Positions 1-12,091 of a DNA stretch of 64,000 nt are shown here, piece by piece. This DNA comes from Anisodus tanguticus (taxonomy: Eukaryota; Streptophyta; Magnoliopsida; Solanales; Solanaceae). A model generated the notes under the pieces. That model ran no database searches. It was not told the DNA's origin and worked only from the letters and a program-made list of their open reading frames with translations. The translations under genes were made by a program, and so were the position numbers. Numbering within the stretch: position 1 is the first letter of the stretch; each line of letters opens with the position of its first letter. The stretch spans positions 18,844,501-18,908,500 of the forward strand of contig CM067551.1 of NCBI GenBank assembly GCA_034509755.1, given 5' to 3'.

Positions 1-1298
1 TTTTCACTTTCAACCTCCTTCTTCCAGGGTAAATCGATGACTCTGTCCTTGCTCTTCAAAACTGCTTTGTTTACAGTGTAAAGCTCATGAGTCTTCCCGA
101 AAGTGTCTTCTCTCTTAGACTCAAAGCCTTGAGTGGTTAATACTTTGTAGACCAGAGAGGGAAAGGGAAGGATTGAAGTTGATTCTTTCTTAGCCAAGTT
201 GGCAATTTGATGAAATATCAGTTTCCCAAATCAACTTTCAAACCTTTCCCAACTTTATACAACATGGTGGCTTGTTCAGATGTCACAATTGACTCATTCA
301 TCAAAGGAACCCATTTGTGAATAGAAATTTTGTAGAGGATGGAAAACAGGCATGTTAGTTTGGAGGCTGGACATCTAGGGATCCACTTCTTCATCATACC
401 TCCAGTGAGATATTCAATCACTTCATCCCTATTGTCTATGACCTGTTCTGATTCTTTAACATTATCTCCAGCATCTAGTCTCATACATTGATTTATAATA
501 GAAGGCGTAAACAGATAGACTTTGTTGTAGAGATATACCTTCCCAAATTTCTTTGAGGGGGTCTTTTCTATAACAGGGCTCAGATTAGCGTAAAACAACT
601 TTACTACATTATCAACATACGGTCATTTTTAGTGACATATCCTAGGAGTTGTCTATACTTTAAGAATTCTACCAGTCCATATTCAGTACAAGAGGCAATG
701 TCAATTACTTTCTCAGGCCTAATTACTCTATTTTTGTAACAGTCCCACATATCATAGTTAATTTTAGAATAGAATTTATCTGAGTAAGCAGATACCTCAA
801 AGTCTGAGTCGGTGGATTCGATACTGTTGGAGGATGTTGTTGTATGTGTCTCTGCAGATGCTTGCTGAAATGTAGCTTGAGATGTTGTGGCATGAGTGGC
901 AACATTTGAAGCAGCACTCGACTTTGCAGGTCTGGGACTCCCTTTGGAAAGAATTGTTTTAAATGAGTGTCGTTTGAAATTTCCCTTTCTTGAGGCACAT
1001 TTGGCTGCACTGAAGCAGATGGTTCTTCTTCACTCTCCTCTGTTGAAAGCACATAGTATGTATCTTAACTTGCACTGCTCGAGTAAGAGGATATAGATGT
1101 TTCATAACTAGACCTTTTGTTACTCGGTCCTCCTTGGACTGTTTTCTCAAAAACTCTACTAGATCGACGAGGAGGGAGGGTATAGGACCTTGGCCTTTTA
1201 CCAAAAGATGAAAAATCAATAGTTTGATCAACATCTATAGGGTTATTATCATCTCCAAGATAGCTAATATCTAAAGGTTCATCAAAACCTTTAAACAT
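1..1298 (-). pseudogene. env-like / putative plant transposon protein region of the Sirevirus, partial
   Basis: Three open segments follow one another on the minus strand (1298-1065, 1052-723, 598-218), and the sequence stays protein-like to base 1. The first part is Ser/Arg-rich and acidic; the distal part holds KWVPLMNESIVTSEQATMLY and, further on, LPFPSLVYKVL. That arrangement resembles the plant transposon protein domain found in env-like ORFs of Sireviruses. Its position downstream of RNase H fits. The function of these ORFs is unproven even in intact elements. I see no clear signal peptide or fusion peptide. Frameshifts and stops make this a pseudogene, and its end is off the window. 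Confidence 0.6.
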
Positions 1299-2258
1299 TA
1301 TTGTTGTACATGGGTTTTCTGTGAGATTGGATTAAGAGGATGGTTGTTCTGTTTGTTGGGGATCATTGTGTTCGGAAGCCTCCGTATTCATTGGAGGTTT
1401 GTGCTCATTGGAGTGTTGGAGTGGATGTTAGATGACATTTGTTCTGACATTGGTGATGTTTTCATTAGTGAAAATTTGGGAGAGGGTTTTGAGAAGTTGG
1501 GGTTTCTGTTCGAGAAAGGTGTTTGGTTTGATGATTCCATCGGTTAGGTAGGTAGATGTATACTCGATGTGATTTTCCCTCCCCTTTTTTTATGGGAAAA
1601 TCAGAAATGATAAAATAATAGAAAATGAGAGGAATATTTATATACATGGCAAACCTTTTCTTAGCAACAAAAATCTCTTATTTTTAGGTGTTTCAATTTT
1701 ACACAATAACTTACACGTAAAATATTGGGATAAAAATAAACATCACGGTAGGAATAAAATTTAATCTTATCATTTTAAATTCTGAAATTCCATTAAACAA
1801 GGCACATAATAGGAAGTAAAATCTGATATTTCAAAAATCGATAAGAACAACATACCAACACATATCACATACTGAAAATGTCAACAACAATGTTAGTAAC
1901 ATTTTGGACGACACAAGTATTTTTATCCCACAAGAATTTTCAGATTTGGCAACAAACCAAGACACGTTTTATATGCACTTTATGAGTTTGACCGTAGGAC
2001 TAATTTAACATTTTTCCATCGTGTCCTTGTATTAATCATATAACACATATAAAAGATTTTTTCGTGTAAAAAATAAGAATACTTTTATGGTATTCTCAAC
2101 TCTCTTTTGAAGCACTCAATACTCATATAGAATAGAAACGGTATCTTTTCACGTGTTTTGCCAATTTTTCACAGTTGTCAAATATTTGTAAAGGCTTTGC
2201 CTTAATTTGATACTCTTTTTTATGATATATATATATATACTTTGCCTTAATTTGATAC

Positions 2259-2350
<92 letters not shown>

Positions 2351-2517
2351 CAGAGAACGGTATCACTTTGATAATATATTCTTATTGAAGGATCATGCTT
2401 GTGTGACCAAAAGTTATGCACCATACAACAACAATAATCAGTTAGTGATATAACATAGGTAAATGTCATCTGAAATGTTAGACAACATTTCAGCCGACAT
2501 TCACCAAAAATGCCTTT
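1299..2517. other. spacer between RNase H and the env-like region; no gene seen
   Basis: About 1.2 kb of AT-rich sequence without a credible ORF. It contains the long TA microsatellite (see separate entry). It may be the element's own non-coding spacer or carry an unrecognised old insertion. Confidence 0.5.
2262..2349. repeat. (AT)n microsatellite
   Basis: An uninterrupted alternating AT run of about 85 bases, preceded by a short ATAT run at 2224-2240. The phrase TTTGCCTTAATTTGATACTC is found twice just before it (2195 and 2241 areas), so a small duplication accompanies the microsatellite. Confidence 0.95.
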
Positions 2518-3593
2518 TTAGAGATTACAAAGACCAAGAGATTTCTTTAAACTAGAAAATCTCTCATGGTCCAAAGCTTTTGTAAAAATATCAGCTAGTT
2601 GATGAAGAGTGTCAACATGTTCAATTTGAACTAGTTGTTTTTCAACTAAATCTCTTAAAAAGTGATGTCTAATACCAATATGTTTTGTACGTGAGTGTTG
2701 AACTGGATTTTTGAAAATATTTATAGCACTTAAATTATCACAGTACAAAATCAAAATGTTGCTAATAAATCCATAGCCATCTAACATGTGTCATAGCCTT
2801 TTTAATTGAGAGCAATAACTTCCAGCTGCTACATATTCAGATTCATCGGTTGAAAGTGAGACACAGTTTTGTTTACGACTATACCATGAAACAAGGTTAT
2901 TGCCAAGATAAAAACATCATCCACTTGTACTTTTTCTATCATCCACATCTCCAGCCCAATCTGAGTCATTAAATTCTATTAAGTTAGGATTAGTGTCTTT
3001 AGAATATCAGATTCTCAACTCAAATGTGCCAACAACATATCGAATAATACGTTTCACGCCATTTAAGTGGGATATTTCGAGACAGACTTGAAAACGTGCA
3101 CAAACACAAACACTAAACATAATATCTGGGCGACTAGCAGTAAGATAAAAAGGCTACCTATCATAGATCGATATAATATTGGGTTAACATTTTTACCAAC
3201 ATTATCCTTACATACCTTCTGCGATGAACCCGTTGGCATTTCATATGCTTACTGTTCTCCAAACAAAATCTTTTAACTAGATTCTTGGCATATTTACTCT
3301 ATGAGATGAAAAAATTTCATCTTCACTTTGTTTTATCTGCAAGCCTAAGAAAAAAAATTAATTCCCCAATCATGCTCATTTCAAATGTCGATGACATAAC
3401 TTCAACAAATGAATTTAGGTACGAATGTGAAGTCGATCCAAAGACTATGTCATTCACGTAGATTCGAGCAATTATAATATATACACCGTGTGGTTTAATA
3501 AACAAAGTACGATCAGTTTCGCCATGATTAAAACCAAATTCAAGAAGAAAGTTAGTTAAATGACCATACCATGCACGAGAGTCTTGTTTCAAC

Positions 3594-6500
3594 TAGGGCT
3601 GGCCAGTGGGCCGGGACGGCCCGACCCCGACCCGACCCCGTCCCGAGCCCGCCCCGGTCCCGCCACGACCCCGCTAAAAAAAAAAAAAAAAAAAAAAAAG
3701 GGGCGGGACTCGAACTCGGGACGGGACGATGTCTCGTCCCGCTAGACCGGAGCCCGCCCCAGGCCCGCCCGACCCAACCCCGCCCCGAGACGTCCCGACC
3801 CCGACCCCGCCCTTTTCCCCTCTTTGCAAATATGACCGTTGCACCAACGGCCATTTTAGATTATGGTCGTTGGCCAACGGCCATTTTATCCCCCCCCCCC
3901 CCCCCAACCCCCCTACCCCTTAATATTTATTTTTAACCCATAAGTTATTATATTTACACTTTAACCCAATTTTCCAACTATAAATAACTCATTTTCTCTT
4001 CATCTTTCTCACAAATCTTCCTACAATCTCTCTAATTTCTCAATATATCTCTCTACAAGTCTACATTGTTTGCTAAATATTCAATTTTATTTATTCATTT
4101 GGGATTGGGAGTGAAGTTGGCAACTAGCTTGAGGATCTTCCATCGAGCAAAGTTTCAATTTTCAACCTCTCGATTACACGTCGACGTTACGTCGGCGTTT
4201 GGTACATTCGTTCCTTCATTAAATTATTATTGTCTGTTTATTTTATTTAGCGCACTTAATTTCATTTACTTTAATTATTTATTATCATAATTAAAATGGA
4301 AGGATTAAAAGGTATGTTTAAGGGTAAGGGTAAGGGTGCTTCTTCTAGTAGGGGCAACTGTGGGCAAGGGTACTTCTTCTAGTCATCTTATTCCTACACA
4401 TGATGATTTTGTTGATACTCAACATTTTCCTACAATACCATTAGATTTAGACCAGGAGCTATTTTCTCGGAACTCAAGAAGACTTTAATTTAGACGATGA
4501 TCTAGATGATATACCCACTAATGTTGATGACAACACACCCACTAGTGCACCTTCAACTCGAAATACCTCCTATTCCCCCTAGTATGAGAAGAGGTCCAAA
4601 GAAAACGACCATTAAAATCGGATGCATGGACATTTTTTGATAGGGACGTAGAGAATCAAGTAGCCATATGTAAAATTTGTAAAAATGTTTTAAAATTTAA
4701 AGTCACGGTGGCACGGGGGTTTAATTAGACACGTAGTAAGTGCTCATCCAAATAGGTATGCCCAATACCAGGCTTCAAAACCAGTGGGCAAACGCCGCTC
4801 CATCGGGACAAAGTTCACATACGATCTCGTCCCCGGACCAAGTATAGGGTCAAATTAACCCTATGACGGGGGGAATTGTAGGCTCTAAATACAATAAACA
4901 TAGAGATAGGGAAGCAATATCAAAATTAGTTGTTGTGGAGGGTTGGCCTTTTTCATTTCCTTCATCTCCCGATTTTATTCATTACATTAGAGATATATAT
5001 AATCCTGCTTTTAACGGTTTTCCTAGATCAACTGTTAAGAAAGATGTATTTAAATTCGCGCAAGAATATCAACAATATTTACGTTTTTCGTTATATCATT
5101 TTAATGGCAAAGTATCTATCACGTCTGATATAGGTCGTAGTACTAACGGCCATGATTATTTAACTGTAACTTGTCATTGGATAGATTATAAATGGTCTAT
5201 GCAAAAACGTATTTTAGCGTATAAATATATAGATGATAGGCACACTGGTACTTTTATTGCAGAAAATATTTATCAAGTGTGCGATTATTACGGAATTGCC
5301 GATAAAATTATGACTATTACATTAGATAACGCTTCTAATAACAATTACGCAATTACAATGTTAAAAAATAGTTTAACTCCATCTTTTCTAGACCGTTTTC
5401 ATATAAAATGCGCGTGCCATATATATAACTTAATTGTAAAGGATGGTCTATCACTTTTTGAAGACATTCTTAGTAAAATAAATTTGTACAAAAAGTAATA
5501 AAGTACGTAGAAAAGAATATAAAAAAATTTGTCATGATTGTGGACTACCTTATAGAAAAATTCCACAAGAAGTATTCACTAGGTGGAATTCTTTATACGA
5601 GCAACTACTTGTTGCTTATGACTATAAATTACCTATAACTTTATTTTTTAACTCTTATAATAAAAAGCCAGCTGATATGATTTTAGATAGTGATTGGGTA
5701 AAAATTTCCGAACTTATTGTATTTTTAGAGAAATTTTTTCAAGCAACAAAAGAATTTTCCGGTATATATTATCCTACTATTTCAACTATGTTATTTTATA
5801 TAACTCTAATATTTTTATTACTTAGTGAATATATGGAAAAACCAAATTTATAAGGCAGCTATTAAAAAAATGTTTGTCAAAATAAAAAAATATTTTATTC
5901 CTATTCCCTCTATTTATATTATTGGTTTTGTATTAAATCCTACTATTAAAATAGACGGTACTAAATCACTAATTGAAACTATTTACGATTGTATAGAAGT
6001 ACTACCACCTCCAAGTCCCAAAAATCTAAATCACCCACCACCTATTGAACAAACTAAAGAAGAAGTGTTGAATAGCGTAGAACACCAATGCAAAAACATA
6101 TTAGATTTTATCAACAAGAAAATGCTAGTAACTTACCGGCTTCCATACCATCTTCTTCATCTTCAACACAACCTCACAAAAGACATGCTGTTTCTGCGGC
6201 TAGTATTGAAAGCCTCCAGAAATAGAATGTGCGGCCGTACCTCTACTACTAACCAAATTAGCGAGTTGGATATTTTTGTTTTGCAGGGTTCTATACCGTA
6301 TCAAGAAGTTATCAATGAAGATAGACATGAAGACTTGCTGAAATACTGGAGGGGGAATAGAAGACCTTTCCGACACTTTCATTGATGGCTCGAGATGTTT
6401 TGAACATTCAAGCGTCATCAACTGCGTCTGAAAGCGCTTTTTCTGCGGGCAGATATCAAATAGGAGACCACAGACACTCATTAGCCGGAGACGGCTTGGA

Positions 6501-7127
6501 AATTGCAGTATTATTCAGAGATTGGATACGAGCGGAGCGGAGAAGGTGCGGTCAACCGGAGATCAACGAAGAAGATGATGAAAACTACAACGAAATCTTA
6601 ACTGAAGGTAGTGGAAGCGGCGTGGATCAATTTGACCAACAAATACCAATTCCAACCGAAGAACCACAAGAAATCATCAAGCAATTAGAACAGATTTTTT
6701 TGAGAATGTAATTTTTTTAATTGCAATTTTATTATGTAATTTGCAACTTTTGGACAACACCACAAAGTTGCAATTTAGATTTTAGACAATTGTATTTGTA
6801 TTACAAAAAAATCATGTCTATTAAATAATATAAGAGGCACAAAAACAGACTTGGGATGTTTTTATTACACTATCTTATTTTGTTTATTGAGTTTTTTTTA
6901 TACATATGTTATTTAAAAAAAAATGAAAACCCGTCGTACCCCACCCCGAGCCCAACCCCGCCCCGACCCAATACCTACGGGATCGGGATCGGGACGGGAC
7001 TGGAGCAAGTCCCGCCAGACCCGACCCCGCCAGACCCCGACCCCGACCCATTCTCCTGTCCCGCCCCGACCCCGCCCCCGCCAGACCCGGCCCGCCAGAC
7101 CTGAGCCCGGCCCACTGGCCACCCTTA
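3594..7127 (+). mobile_element. hAT-1: hAT-family DNA transposon nested in Copia RT
   Basis: The terminal inverted repeats are TAGGGCTGGCCAGTGGGC at the left and the complement of TAAGGGTGGCCAGTGGGC at the right. An exact 8-bp target duplication GTTTCAAC lies at 3586-3593 and 7128-7135. Removing the element rejoins the Copia YGLK and QDSRAWY codons. Both subterminal zones are dense in CCCGACCCCG-type blocks, and an A-tract of about 22 lies near 3676. Length 3534 bp. An 8-bp TSD and a BED/RNase H-like transposase are hAT hallmarks. Confidence 0.95.
4296..6711 (+). pseudogene. hAT-1 transposase remnant (BED finger, RNase H-like core, hAT dimerisation)
   Basis: The family start ATGGAAGGATTAAA is at 4296. 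The BED region is recognisable near 4650-4750 (paired Cys, then HVVSAH) but frameshifted. 4863-5498 is open and carries the catalytic-core sequence, with TSDIGRSTNGHDYLTVTCHW and LDNASNNNYAI. 5825-6385 and 6382-6711 carry the C-terminus, with EDLLKYWR, MARDVLNIQASSTASESAF and LFRDWIRAERR, which is the hAT C-terminal dimerisation region. It resembles plant RICESLEEPER-like BED transposases. Several frameshifts, so no full-length protein. Confidence 0.88.
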
Positions 7128-8019
7128 GTTTCAACCCATACAAACCTTTTTTAAGCTTGTACACATAGTGTGGATGGTAAGGATTTTCAAATCCTTTTGG
7201 TTGTTCAACATATACCTCCTTGTCTAGATAACCATTTAAGAAGGCATATTTTACATCCATTTAGTGTAAAGTAATTTTCATACAACAAGCAATAGCAAGT
7301 AAAAGTTTAATCGACTCGATTCTAGCTACATGTGCGAAGGTTTCATCAAAATCAATTCCTTCAACCTGAGTATAACCTTGTGCAAATAAACGTGCTTTGT
7401 TTCTAACAACTATTTCCGATTCGTCTGATTTATTTTTTAAAATCCACTTAGTTCCAATTACATTTGTATTATTTGGACGTAGAACTAAGTCCCAGACTTC
7501 ATTTTGATAAAATTGTTCAAGCTCTTCTGGCATTGCTTGTATGCAGAAATTATCTTTAAGTGCTTCTACAACATTCTTTGGTTCTAATGTAGATATAAAA
7601 TAAGAAAGACTAACCCCTTGGTATATGGTTGACATATACACATACCTTACCATTTCTCTATAGTTGAGTGGTTCTTTGCCTCTTGTTCTAATTTCTTTAA
7701 AAACTCCCCCTATCACTTGGCATGTTGGATGATTCTTCCTAATCTTTGATGAGGGGTCCCTACAAACTTGGTTTAACGATTCAGCATTTGACTCCTCACC
7801 TATGGCCTATGTGGTCCCTATTGTTGTTCCGGATGTTGCTTCAGGTGTGGCAACATTTGTGGCAACATCCGATTCTTCTACAATCTGTTCACTCTTCACT
7901 GTATCTATAATGTTATTTTCAATAGTTTTTCTTGAAACATCAGAAAAATCATCAAAGATAACATTTACAGACTCTTGTACAGTTCTGGATCTCAGATTGT
8001 ATACTCGATAAGCATGACT

Positions 8020-8772
8020 ATTTTGTGAATAACCAACAAAAATTCATTTAGCACTCTTAGAGTCAAATTTTGCCAAATGATCCTTGTCATTTAAAATATA
8101 ACAAATACATCCAAAAATATGAAAGTAACGCAAGTTTGGTTTCTTTCCATTTATAATCTCATAGGATGTCATCTTTGCTCCTGGCCTTAAATAGACTCTA
8201 TTAGCAATGTGATTATCAGTATTCAAGACTTCTGCCCATAAACGTTTTGATAAATGTTTAGAACTAAGCATCACTCTAGCCATTTCTTGCAATGTCCTAT
8301 TCTTCCGTTCTGCAACCCTATTCTGTTGAGGAGTTTTGGGGGCAGAAAACTCATAGAAAAATTCCTTTTTCTCACAAAAATTTGTGAATGAACTATTTTC
8401 AAATTATTTTCCATAGTCGGATCTAATCCAAAAAATAGGAGAATATAATAAATTTCTAATTCTAGAGTGCAAGATTTAAACATGTCAAATGTTTGTGATT
8501 TTTCTTTCAAACAATATATCCATGAATAACTAGAAAAAAACATCTACTATCACAAATGAATACATCATGCCTCCTAGACTGTCTACTTCAATTGGACCTA
8601 TTAAATCCATATGTAGCAATTGAAAACAGTGAGACGTACCTGAATGTTGTCCGTCGTGTTGGACAACATTATGAGAGACACGGGTTTGCTTACCTTTCAA
8701 ACAATCTTCACAGACAGTTTTACCCTTATGGATAAGTTTGGGTATGTCTCTAACCGCTTCATATGAGACCAA
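8020..8772 (-). pseudogene. Sirevirus GAG-pre-integrase / integrase remnant
   Basis: 8772-8530 has CEDCLKGKQTR and LLHMDLIGPIEVDSLGG: the Cys pair of the zinc-binding N-terminus, then the first catalytic Asp context of a Copia integrase. 8543-8271 is a frameshifted middle piece. 8292-8044 has MLSSKHLSKRLWAEVLNTD, then NGKKPNLRYFHIFGC, the standard integrase C-terminal stretch. At least two frameshifts. It lies between the protease and RT, as expected for Copia. Confidence 0.85.
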
Positions 8773-8874
8773 TTTTTCTAAATTGCGGTACTTGATATGC
8801 CCTAACTTTTGATGCCATAGTGTTGTGTCATCGACCTTAGCATTATTGCATATTTCTTGTATTACAACATGATA

Positions 8875-9200
8875 TTAGTTGTCACATGTTCTTGTACCTG
8901 TCATGACACATGTATTTGCTTCATTCGTAACTTTACAGACATTCTTATTAAATTTTACCTCAAGATCGTCATCACACAGTTGACTTATACAAATCATATT
9001 AGTCATTAAGCCCTCAACGTGTAAGATATTTTTTAAGGCTAGAAATCCAAGAACATTCCAAATATCTTTTCCAATTATTTTGCTTTTACTGCCACCTCCA
9101 TAAGTCACATTTCCTCCATTGAATGACTCATAGTTCTTTAAAAAATCTTTTGTACCTGTCATGTGGCGAGAACATCCACTATCAAAGTACCAAGAACCTG
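8875..9200 (-). pseudogene. Sirevirus aspartic protease remnant
   Basis: The active-site sequence DSGCSRHMTG is encoded at 9183-9154 on the minus strand, preceded by SWYF, the Copia retropepsin signature of this lineage. The following segment (9162-8875) contains KNILHVEGLMTNMICISQLCDD, matching the usual second half (L..V..L..NL.S..QL). The catalytic Asp is present, but the neighbouring frames are broken. Confidence 0.85.
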
Positions 9201-11126
9201 AAATGTTAGTTCTTAATGCAGTTATTGCAACATTACATGTTACATCCTTTTTAGGAACCTAAACTTTCTTAAAATAATTTTTACCTTTTGGCTCAGAAAT
9301 GTTGCTTCGTTTATTATCTGGAATGTTGGACAACATTTTAGGCAACATTTTGCTCACAGAATTTTGAAGTTTGAAATGGTATGGTTTTAAGTGTCCAGGA
9401 GAGTTCCAATGATGACACATAAACTTCATATTCTTTGACATATATGAGAATTTATTATTCATCCTTTTTTCTTTTACAAAGCATATTTTCTCATTTTTAT
9501 CAAAGATATTAGAGCATATGGTTTTAAGAGAGTTTTCATACCCAATTCCTGCATGTGAAGGTTTATTTAAGTTGAGTATCTCATTCAATTTCGAAGTCCC
9601 TGTGTTGATCTTACGGAAGGTTGCTTCGGCTAAATCCAATTTTACACGAATCTTACCAAATTCAACATCCTTTTTGATAAGTGCAACCTCAAGTCAGGTT
9701 ATCGTGCCTTTTAATACTAAATTCTCATGAGTTAAAGATTTTACATTTTTATCAAGTTGCTTGGATTCTATGATTAAGGCTTTACAAATACTTTTTAATT
9801 CATTAATCCTATCATCTTTGCATTCAACTTGATCCATACAATCAACCTCACTAATAGAAATAGAACCACTAAAGCAATTAACATCAGAATAGTTAAAGAA
9901 TTCATACCTTTCGGATGTCGCTGAGGATATTGATGTCGTTGCTGATGTTGGAGCAAATGTCGTGGCATTTGAGACAACATTGTATACGACATCTTTATTA
10001 TCCAATAGTGACAGTTCGAAAATAGTAGCCAACATTGCTTGTGTCTCAATTTCAAGATCTCCTTCCTCTTCTCCTTCATCATCACTAAGAGAAACACATA
10101 CGTTCTTACCAAATTTTCTAAGAGTGTTTGCACATTCGTTAGCATAGTGACCTCAACCCGAGCATGCATGACACTACACAGACTCAAGTTGTTTGGGATC
10201 AAATTTAGTACGATATGAGTTGGTTCTTCTTAGTTGATTTCCTTTTTGTACATTTGGAAGGAATCTAGTGGGCTTTTGATTGAAGACTTGGTTTTGGTGC
10301 TCTTTAGATTTAGATTGATTTCTCTCATTGTTGATCTTCCTCACCATCGAATTGTATTTTCGAGTGAGTAAGGCAACATTTGCACCATCACCAATTTCTT
10401 CAAGATTCTCATCCTCTTATTTGATTTGACTCTTCGAGGATTGAACTTGAAGTGCCACATTCTTGCTTTTATACAATTCCTTTTGATTCTCAATGTTTGT
10501 CTCATAAGTTTTGAGAATGCTCATCAAGGTATGAAGGTCCATTGTGGCAAGATTGTGAGCTTCTTCAATAGCACAAATCTTTAAATTGAACTTTCAAGAA
10601 GAGAACGGAGAGCCTTTTCAACAAGTTGAGTGTTGGTTAATGGTTCACCAAGCACTTGAAATTCATTTGAGATGTCAATCAACTTTTCAAAATAAGATTT
10701 AGCATCATCCGTTTCTTCCATCCTTAAACGTTCATATTTACTCATGAGCATGCGTAGCTTTGTTCAACGAACACTTGAGCTACCTTCACAATGAATTTGT
10801 AAAGTATCACATATATCCTTAGCCGTGGGGAAGTTTTGAATGAGTTTGAACATATACATATCAACCCATCCAAAAATTGCATTTAAGACATTTTCATTAA
10901 AGCTAGCATTATTGGTTTCTTATGTAGTCCATTCGGATTCAGGTTTAACAAGAATGTCATCTTCCTCATCTGATGGCAACATTGGAACAATATACTCATT
11001 GGTTATAGATCTCCATACCCTAACATCAATTGATTTAATATGAGAACGTAGGCGAATCTTCCAATAGAAATAATTTGATCCATCTAAAATAGGAAGCCTA
11101 CCAATCGTTGGATTTGCCGGATCCAT
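9201..11126 (-). pseudogene. Sirevirus gag remnant with CCHC zinc knuckle
   Basis: It starts at 11126 with MDPANPTIGRLPILDGSNYF, the N-terminus of Sirevirus gag. The body from 10900 to 10180 survives only in fragments. A zinc knuckle of form C-x2-C-x4-H-x4-C is encoded at 10173-10132 (CHAC, then GHYANEC), but a TGA stop falls between the second Cys and the His. Downstream, 10035-9694 and 9639-9259 are hydrophilic, coiled-coil-like segments that in Sireviruses lie between the knuckle and the protease. Capsid assembly would be impossible from this copy. Confidence 0.8.
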
Positions 11127-11168
11127 AGCTTATGACAACAAGGCCAAGCACTTATTGTGTTAAGTGTC

Positions 11169-11181
11169 GGCTCTAATACCA
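11169..11181 (-). other. primer binding site of the Sirevirus (tRNA-iMet type)
   Basis: On the minus strand the bases read TGGTATTAGAGCC, one change from the tRNA-iMet complement TGGTATCAGAGCC. It sits 2 bases inside the LTR end and 43 bases upstream of the gag start. Confidence 0.85.
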
Positions 11182-11183
11182 CT

Positions 11184-12091
11184 TGAAGGGGGCTATGGAA
11201 CAATAAAAACAAAATGAAATAAACTCGAATGTCAATTCTGTTTCCGAATGTCATAAATTATATCATCCGACACTAGTAACACACACTTTAGCAAAACAGA
11301 AAACTTTGAAGAGTAAATGCATCGAAAATTTAAAAAACACAAAGGTCTTAAATTTTCATAAGTTATATATATAATATAACTTATGATGGTCAATGACCAA
11401 ATGTATTGTATATATCATATATACAAATATACAATTCTTTTCTTTATAGATTTACAAGATAAACGGAAAGGAATTAAAAGTTAAAGTCGCAGATGACTTC
11501 TGCATGAAAAATCTAACTAAGTAGACATAGACAACCTCTCATTACAATCGCTCCATACAAAACTAATCTAGAATCTAAACAGCAATTGTAATATTGGACA
11601 GAATGTTGTCAACACACTCAGGCAACACTGGTGATCTAGATTTCTGAGATGAAATCCTGATAGCTCGCTTGATATTTTTACTTTCTGGTTCTGGATATCG
11701 ATACTCTATAATAGCCTCTCTATTTATAGTAGAAGGTCTTCCTTGAAAAGCTCATCGATCAGTTGTGGAAGTTGAGGGAAAGGTGGAATGCTGGTGGAAT
11801 TGGTTGGAGAAGATCAGGGAGTAATAATCTCAACAGCTTTGGCTTGATCCTCACGACAAGCAACAGCTTTTGACTTAGTCCTCACTCATTTTTTACCAAC
11901 TCTTTTTTACCTTGCCAAGTCGTTTTTACCTCATAGTAATATTTACACAAATATTACTGTATCGCGTGAAGTAAGGCAAAATTTGTTCAAAAATGTTGGT
12001 CCGATGTTGTGCAACATTTGTCCCAATATACTTGCACATTCATATCAATACTTTAGGAGATATGTTGGGTCAAATGTCATAACACTTAACA
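11184..12091 (-). repeat. Sirevirus 5' LTR (boundary at 12091 inferred)
   Basis: The inner edge is fixed by the primer site. On the minus strand the LTR would begin TGTTAAGTG at 12091 and end CCTTCA at 11184, about 908 bp, which suits the lineage. The partner LTR is off the window, so the outer edge rests on TG/CA ends only. Confidence 0.6.

Larger units (their letters stand above)
2518..7716 (-). pseudogene. Sirevirus reverse transcriptase / RNase H, interrupted by hAT-1
   Basis: 7716-7261 holds the RT N-terminus, with a typical Copia stretch around VIGTKWILKNK and KARLFAQGYTQVEGIDFDET. A TAA stop at 7261-7263 separates it from MDVKYAFLNGYLDKEVYVEQ. The YGLK motif is then cut by hAT-1 and continues on the other side as QDSRAWY. 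The polymerase box reads YVND at 3449-3460, where the family has YVDD, so the second catalytic Asp is lost. RNase H is recognisable at about 3060-2800 (DSDWAGDVDDRKSTSG with stops around it). The C-terminus at 2787-2518 carries YCDNLSAINI, then RTKHIGIRHHFLRD and LADIFTKAL, standard for Copia RNase H. Dead by several independent lesions. Confidence 0.9.
1..12091 (-). mobile_element. Sirevirus-type Copia LTR retrotransposon, decayed, 3' LTR outside the window
   Basis: Reading leftwards from 12091, the order is LTR, tRNA-Met primer site, gag with a CCHC knuckle, aspartic protease, integrase, reverse transcriptase/RNase H, spacer, then an env-like coding region. Integrase ahead of RT makes it Copia. 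The gag N-terminus (PILDGSNYFYWKIRLRSHIK) and a downstream env-like region are characteristic of the Sirevirus (SIRE/Maximus) lineage. Every coding block has stops or frameshifts, and RT is split by hAT-1 at 3594-7127. The 3' LTR was not found and should lie left of base 1. No autonomous activity is expected. Confidence 0.85.

Noticed and set aside
3552..3936. Several overlapping open frames on both strands in GC-rich DNA
   Set aside because: They arise from the C/G-block subterminal repeat of hAT-1 and encode low-complexity Pro/Arg/Gly runs; the same happens at the ends of every hAT copy.
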